NCBI GenBank assembly: GCA_964634605.1
Contig: CAZWLJ010000049.1
Span: 1 to 20,653, forward strand
From: UPXZ01 sp964634605
GTDB lineage: Bacteria; Bacteroidota; Bacteroidia; Bacteroidales; Paludibacteraceae
Direction: 5' to 3'
DNA length: 20,653 nt
Below the pieces are notes generated by a model. That model ran no database searches. It was not told where the DNA came from and saw nothing but the letters and a program-made list of their open reading frames with translations. Shown piece after piece: positions 17,290-20,653 of this stretch. The first letter of the stretch is position 1; every line of letters starts with the position of its first letter. Position numbers and translations under genes: made by a program.

Positions 17290-18648
17290 ATGGAGTTTGA
17301 AGAAATAACTGAAAATATGAACGAACCAAAAATAGCTGTTGGAATACTTTTCGCACCGAAAATTGAATTTGATTTGCAGGGTGAATTTCTTTGCAGCAGT
17401 ATTCCGTTTTCAGGAATGCAAACCGTTGAATTTGAAAACAGTCAAATAAAATGGAACGGAAATTTTTACGATGAAATTCAATTTATTCCAAAAAATGAAA
17501 AAACCGATGTTTTTGAACTGAAAGATGTGGTTATCGGCATCAATTTTCACTGGGAAAGGAAAGAAAATCAGCGCTTTCGGGGTGGGCTAAAAATTATTAT
17601 TGAAGATAAGAAGCTAACCGCCATCAACGAAGTTTCGATTGAGGATTACCTTGAAAGCGTTATTTCGTCGGAAATGAGCGCCACAGCTTCATTGGAACTG
17701 CTGAAAGCACACGCCGTGATTTCAAGAAGCTGGTTGTTAGCCAAAAAGTCTGAAAGCGAAAATGGGCTGTACAACCAATCTGCTTCTGTCAGTACAATTC
17801 ACACAAATGAAGGAACTGACAAAGAAGAATACATTCGTTGGTGGGACAGAGAAGATCACACCAATTTTGATGTGTGCGCCGATGACCATTGCCAGCGTTA
17901 TCAGGGCATTACACGGGTTTCTACCGATATGGCAAAGAAAGCCGTACGGGAAACCCGTGGCCAGGTTTTGATGTATGATGAGATAATTTGTGATGCCCGT
18001 TTTTCAAAATGTTGTGGCGGTGTATTTGAAGAATTTCAAAACTGCTGGGACGACACCGTCCATCATTACCTGAAAAAACAACGGGACAGCAAATCAACCA
18101 CCTATTTTCCCGATTTAGGTGTAGAAAACGAAGCACAAAACTGGATACGCACTTCGCCCGATGCTTTCTGCAACACGAAAGACAAAAAAGTACTGGCGCA
18201 GGTGCTTAATAATTACGACCAGGAAACTACCGATTTTTACCGCTGGAAAGTGGAATATTCACAGAAAGAATTGTCCGAATTGATTTTGAAGCGTTCGGGA
18301 GTAGATTACGGTGAAATTCTGGATTTACAAGCCATCGAACGAGGCACTTCGGGAAGGTTAATCCGCCTGAAAATTGTTGGAATAAAACGAACGCGGATTA
18401 TCGGCAAAGAACTTGAAATCAGACGTACTTTATCCGAAAGTCATTTATATAGCTCTGCCTTTGTGGTGGATAGAGAATTTTCAGAAGGGAGTGAAATCCC
18501 GTCAAAATTCATCCTGACCGGTTCAGGCTGGGGTCATGGCGTGGGACTTTGCCAGATAGGCGCTGCCGTGATGGGCGAAGAAGGTTATTCGTACGAAGAA
18601 ATATTATTGCATTATTACATCGGAGCAAAGATTGAAAGGTGGTATTAA
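17290..18648 (+). CDS. SpoIID/LytB-like putative lytic transglycosylase without signal peptide
   Basis: This 452-residue protein carries the SpoIID core: VSIEDYLESVISSEMSATAS (115-134), with Glu128 as the likely catalytic acid, LKAHAVISRSWLLAK (138-152), and the C-terminal GSGWGHGVGLCQIGAAVMGE (411-430) and YEEILLHYYIGAKIE. A cluster of His190, Cys196, His200 and Cys201 resembles the zinc site I recall in Clostridioides difficile SpoIID. SpoIID proteins cleave peptide-free glycan strands as lytic transglycosylases. Unlike SpoIID, this protein has no signal peptide or membrane anchor. An in-frame TGA at 17281-17283 rules out an upstream extension, and the alternative start at 17317 is also non-hydrophobic. 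It is therefore predicted to be cytosolic. Database names such as amidase enhancer are probably misleading. Its neighbours are the glycosyltransferase upstream and the second NamZ downstream. Confidence 0.85.
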   Translation: MEFEEITENMNEPKIAVGILFAPKIEFDLQGEFLCSSIPFSGMQTVEFENSQIKWNGNFYDEIQFIPKNEKTDVFELKDVVIGINFHWERKENQRFRGGLKIIIEDKKLTAINEVSIEDYLESVISSEMSATASLELLKAHAVISRSWLLAKKSESENGLYNQSASVSTIHTNEGTDKEEYIRWWDREDHTNFDVCADDHCQRYQGITRVSTDMAKKAVRETRGQVLMYDEIICDARFSKCCGGVFEEFQNCWDDTVHHYLKKQRDSKSTTYFPDLGVENEAQNWIRTSPDAFCNTKDKKVLAQVLNNYDQETTDFYRWKVEYSQKELSELILKRSGVDYGEILDLQAIERGTSGRLIRLKIVGIKRTRIIGKELEIRRTLSESHLYSSAFVVDREFSEGSEIPSKFILTGSGWGHGVGLCQIGAAVMGEEGYSYEEILLHYYIGAKIERWY

Positions 18649-18658
18649 AAACTGATCT

Positions 18659-18714
18659 GCCCCCTAACCCTCCCGAAACAAGTTCGGGACAAGCTCTAAA
18701 AAAGGGGGGAGGGT
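18659..18714. repeat. Palindromic repeat with nested hairpin after the SpoIID-like gene
   Basis: The outer arms ACCCTCCC (18667-18674) and GGGAGGGT (18707-18714) are perfectly complementary. Inside them lies a second hairpin, CCCGAA (18672-18677) with TTCGGG (18683-18688). The left edge GCCCCCTAACCC matches the copy at 20080. No T-tract follows, so it is not a standard terminator, though it could stabilise or end the transcript. Confidence 0.8.
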
Positions 18715-18796
18715 AAATTTGAGCACTGTCCAACCGCTTCGAACGATTAGGAAGATAATAAAATAAGAAATACAATTCTCAAAACAACTGAAAACG

Positions 18797-20074
18797 ATGA
18801 ACAAACGCACATCATTCTCCCCCTTTAGGGGGTTGGGGGGTAGGTCTATCCTTATGCTTTTTATTTTTACCTTCTCTTTTTCTGCCTTTTCCCAGAAAAT
18901 CCATATCAAAACCGGTATTGAAGTACTGAAAGAAAGCAATTTCAAAGTGCTGGAAGGAAAACGGGTTGGTTTGATAACGAATGCAACAGGTGTGGATAAC
19001 AATTTGAAATCGACTATTGATATTTTGAGCGAAGCTCCAAATGTGAAGTTGGTTGCCTTGTACGCTCCTGAACATGGCGTACGCGGAGATATTTATGCTG
19101 GCGATAAAGTAGAAGACACTACCGACCCGAAAACAGGAATTCCTGTTTATTCGCTTTATGGCAAAAAACGGGAACTGTTCGGTGAAACGATGAAGGGAAT
19201 TGACGTATTGGTGTATGATATTCAGGATATCGGATGCCGTTCCTACACCTTTATCAGCACCATGGGACAAGCCATGCAAACAGCAGCCGAAAACAACCTT
19301 GAATTTGTGGTACTCGACCGTCCAAATCCGCTGGGAGGAGAAAAGGTGGAAGGAAACCTCGTGGAAGAGGGCTTTTTCTCGGGTGTGAGCCGTTACAGCG
19401 TTCCCTATCTTTACGGGCTTACCTGTGGCGAACTGGCACAGATGATTAATGCTGAACGTTCACTTGGAAATACCAAACCCTGCAAACTGACCGTGGTGAA
19501 AATGAAAGGCTGGAAGCGAAAAATGACTTATGACCAAACCGGACTGCAATGGCTGCCCACTTCGCCGCAAGTGCCACAAGCACTGACTGCTCCTTTCTAT
19601 GCATTGTCAGGCATCGTAGGCGAAACAGCATATATGTCAATCGGCGTGGGTTATACACTTCCATTTCAGATATTTGCTGCTCCCTGGATCAACGGACAGG
19701 ATTTTTCCAAACGGATGAATTCACTCAATCTTCCGGGTGTTAAGTTTACGCCAATTTATTTGAAACCTTTTTTCGGTCCGTACAAAGAAGAGAAAATTCA
19801 GGGAGTTCAGGTTTTCCTGGCCGATTATAAAAAAGTCAATCTTACCGAAATTCAATTTCTTGTAGTGCAGGAAGCTGTGGCGATGTATCCGGAACATAAA
19901 CTTTTTGTGGATGAATTTAAAAATCGTTTTGGAATGATTGACAAAGTCTGCGGTACCAGCAAAATCCGTGAAATGTTTGGAAAACAATATCGCTGGGAAG
20001 ATGCCAAAGCATATTGGGACAAAGATGTGGCAAGTTTCAAACAGTTATCGAAAAAGTATTATTTTTATAAATAA
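18797..20074 (+). CDS. DUF1343 / NamZ-like muramidase, second and divergent copy
   Basis: This 425-residue protein has the DUF1343 core with TNATGVD (61-67), APEHGVRGD (90-98; Glu92 probable catalytic), YDIQDIGCRSYTFISTM (140-156) and LDRPNPLGG (173-181). Two blocks that are canonical in the first copy are changed here: PPSPNLPN becomes PTSPQVPQ (254-261), and GRGT becomes GVGY (283-286, in ETAYMSIGVGYTLPFQ). The altered pocket suggests a different sugar or linkage. A signal peptide ends at FSAFSQ (about 33), so the enzyme should be periplasmic. Its n-region, SPFRGLGGRS (residues 8-17), is encoded by a genomic palindromic repeat. An in-frame ATG at 18854 would avoid the repeat but leave a signal peptide with no positive charge before the hydrophobic core, so I keep the start at 18797. 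Confidence 0.87.
   Translation: MNKRTSFSPFRGLGGRSILMLFIFTFSFSAFSQKIHIKTGIEVLKESNFKVLEGKRVGLITNATGVDNNLKSTIDILSEAPNVKLVALYAPEHGVRGDIYAGDKVEDTTDPKTGIPVYSLYGKKRELFGETMKGIDVLVYDIQDIGCRSYTFISTMGQAMQTAAENNLEFVVLDRPNPLGGEKVEGNLVEEGFFSGVSRYSVPYLYGLTCGELAQMINAERSLGNTKPCKLTVVKMKGWKRKMTYDQTGLQWLPTSPQVPQALTAPFYALSGIVGETAYMSIGVGYTLPFQIFAAPWINGQDFSKRMNSLNLPGVKFTPIYLKPFFGPYKEEKIQGVQVFLADYKKVNLTEIQFLVVQEAVAMYPEHKLFVDEFKNRFGMIDKVCGTSKIREMFGKQYRWEDAKAYWDKDVASFKQLSKKYYFYK
18819..18844. repeat. Palindromic repeat inside the 5' end of the second NamZ-like gene
   Basis: CCCCCT (18819-18824) and AGGGGG (18827-18832) form a tight hairpin with a two-base loop, followed by TTGGGGGGTAGG. It has the same design and orientation as the copy at 20227-20250, and it is read in frame as SPFRGLGGR. 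Confidence 0.85.
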
Positions 20075-20079
20075 AATAG

Positions 20080-20124
20080 CCCCCTAACCCCCTGCTGTGT
20101 CCCGATTTATCGGGGAAGGGGGAA
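20080..20124. repeat. Palindromic repeat with nested hairpin between the second NamZ-like gene and the FAD oxidase gene
   Basis: The outer arms CCCCCT (20088-20093) and AGGGGG (20117-20122) enclose a perfect inner hairpin, CCCGAT (20101-20106) with ATCGGG (20109-20114). The left edge GCCCCCTAA repeats the edge of the copy at 18659. It starts six bases after the NamZ stop codon and lacks a T-tract. Confidence 0.85.
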
Positions 20125-20178
20125 TTATCCTGTGGATGAATAGAATTTTAGAATAACATTGCTAGTCCTAAAAAAAAT

Positions 20179-20653
20179 ATGCACAATAATTCAAAACATA
20201 ATAATCTTGAGTTACTCTCTGAAACTCCCCCTTCAGGGGGTAGGGGGGCTTATTTGACTTTTCTACGCGAAATCTCCACTTTCGTCAATTCCAAACGGAT
20301 TTATACGGACGAACTCCGGCGACTGGCGTGGGGAACGGATGCGGGATTTTACCGGCTGATACCACAGATTGTCATTCGTTCAATAAACGAAGCGGAAGTG
20401 GCCCGATTGATGAAAGCTGCCAATAAATATAACTTGCCGGTAACTTTTCGTGCAGCTGGGACCAGTTTATCCGGGCAAGCTATCAGCAGTTCGATTTTGA
20501 TTGTAGCGGGGAAACACTGGGAGAAATACAAAATTGCTGATGATCGCTCACAAATCACCCTGCAACCGGGCATCGTGGGCGAACGCGTGAACCAAATACT
20601 GAAACCTTACGGCGTGAAATTCTCACCCGATCCGGCTTCGGTAAAATATGCCA
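20179..20653 (+). CDS. FAD-linked oxidase of the GlcD / D-lactate dehydrogenase type, N-terminal part (cut by window edge)
   Basis: From the ATG at 20179, preceded by an A-rich stretch, 158 codons stay open to the edge. After a short odd N-terminus comes a PCMH-type FAD-binding domain: YTDELRRLAWGTDAGFYRLI (42-61), the FAD-binding loop RAAGTSLSGQAISSS (91-105), VAGKHWEKY, LQPGIVGERVNQILKPYG (128-145) and SPDPAS. This closely resembles the large Bacteroidota proteins, about 900 or more residues, that join a GlcD-like FAD domain to Fe-S domains and are annotated as D-lactate or glycolate dehydrogenase. The full gene would run beyond the window. Next to muramic acid degradation genes, oxidation of D-lactate released from MurNAc is a natural role (inference). 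Residues 16-24 (ETPPSGGRG) come from a palindromic repeat inside the 5' end. A start downstream of the repeat cannot be excluded, but no in-frame ATG lies before the conserved region. Confidence 0.82.
   Translation, partial: MHNNSKHNNLELLSETPPSGGRGAYLTFLREISTFVNSKRIYTDELRRLAWGTDAGFYRLIPQIVIRSINEAEVARLMKAANKYNLPVTFRAAGTSLSGQAISSSILIVAGKHWEKYKIADDRSQITLQPGIVGERVNQILKPYGVKFSPDPASVKYA
20227..20250. repeat. Palindromic repeat inside the 5' end of the FAD oxidase gene
   Basis: CCCCCT (20227-20232) pairs with AGGGGG (20235-20240) around a two-base loop, followed by TAGGGGGGCT. It is translated in frame as PPSGGRGA if the ATG at 20179 is used. Confidence 0.85.

Noticed and set aside
18509..18775. 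Minus-strand open frame containing ACPELVSGGLGGR
   Set aside because: It is a translation of the palindromic repeat and of the antisense of the SpoIID-like gene; it has no start context and no recognisable domain.
18827..18844. G-quadruplex as the main function of the G-runs
   Set aside because: The G-runs are always preceded by a complementary C-run, so a hairpin repeat explains them better. A quadruplex on one strand cannot be excluded.
18659..20250. CRISPR-like array
   Set aside because: The copies are far apart, occur in both orientations, vary in length and lie at gene ends; there are no regular spacers or cas genes.

Overview
The window comes from a Gram-negative member of the Bacteroidota, most likely Bacteroidales. 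The evidence is a SusC/SusD pair, a Bacteroidota-type ECF sigma factor fragment, AT-rich leaders without strong Shine-Dalgarno sites, several exact matches to the Bacteroidota -7 promoter element TAnnTTTG, and Bacteroidota-style CCCCCT/AGGGGG palindromic repeats. No rRNA, tRNA, CRISPR array, insertion sequence or phage gene was seen.

Layout. At the left edge (1-74, minus strand) is the N-terminus of an ECF sigma factor, divergent from an NfeD-type membrane serine protease (287-1690). After a 414-base AT-rich leader comes a SusC/SusD outer-membrane uptake pair (2105-7092), closed by a clear intrinsic terminator. Then, all on the plus strand: a NamZ-type exo-N-acetylmuramidase (DUF1343), a broken four-helix-bundle (S23/IVP-like) gene flanked by inverted repeats, a sodium:solute symporter, a large Amidase_3 enzyme with a golvesin/Xly-like domain set inside its catalytic domain, a calcineurin-type phosphoesterase fused to a PQQ-like propeller, a two-module GT-A glycosyltransferase closed by a terminator, a SpoIID/LytB-like protein without a signal peptide, a second and divergent NamZ paralogue, and the start of a GlcD/D-lactate-dehydrogenase-type FAD oxidase cut by the right edge.

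How it may work together (inference). This reads as a peptidoglycan or muropeptide salvage locus. SusC/SusD would import cell-wall fragments. The secreted amidase would strip stem peptides, and the two NamZ-type enzymes would release MurNAc from non-reducing ends. The symporter would carry sugar or muropeptide across the inner membrane. The signal-less SpoIID-like protein may act on peptide-free glycans in the cytoplasm. The FAD oxidase could burn D-lactate released when a MurQ-type etherase cleaves MurNAc-6-phosphate. MurK/MurQ-type genes are not in the window and would be expected nearby.

The right half (15.7-20.25 kb) carries at least five copies of a G/C-rich palindromic repeat. They lie at gene boundaries, and two appear to be translated as part of protein N-termini. 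The repeat-bearing gene starts, the inverted-repeat-flanked S23-like pseudogene, the signal-less SpoIID protein and the motif-altered second NamZ are the most unusual features.
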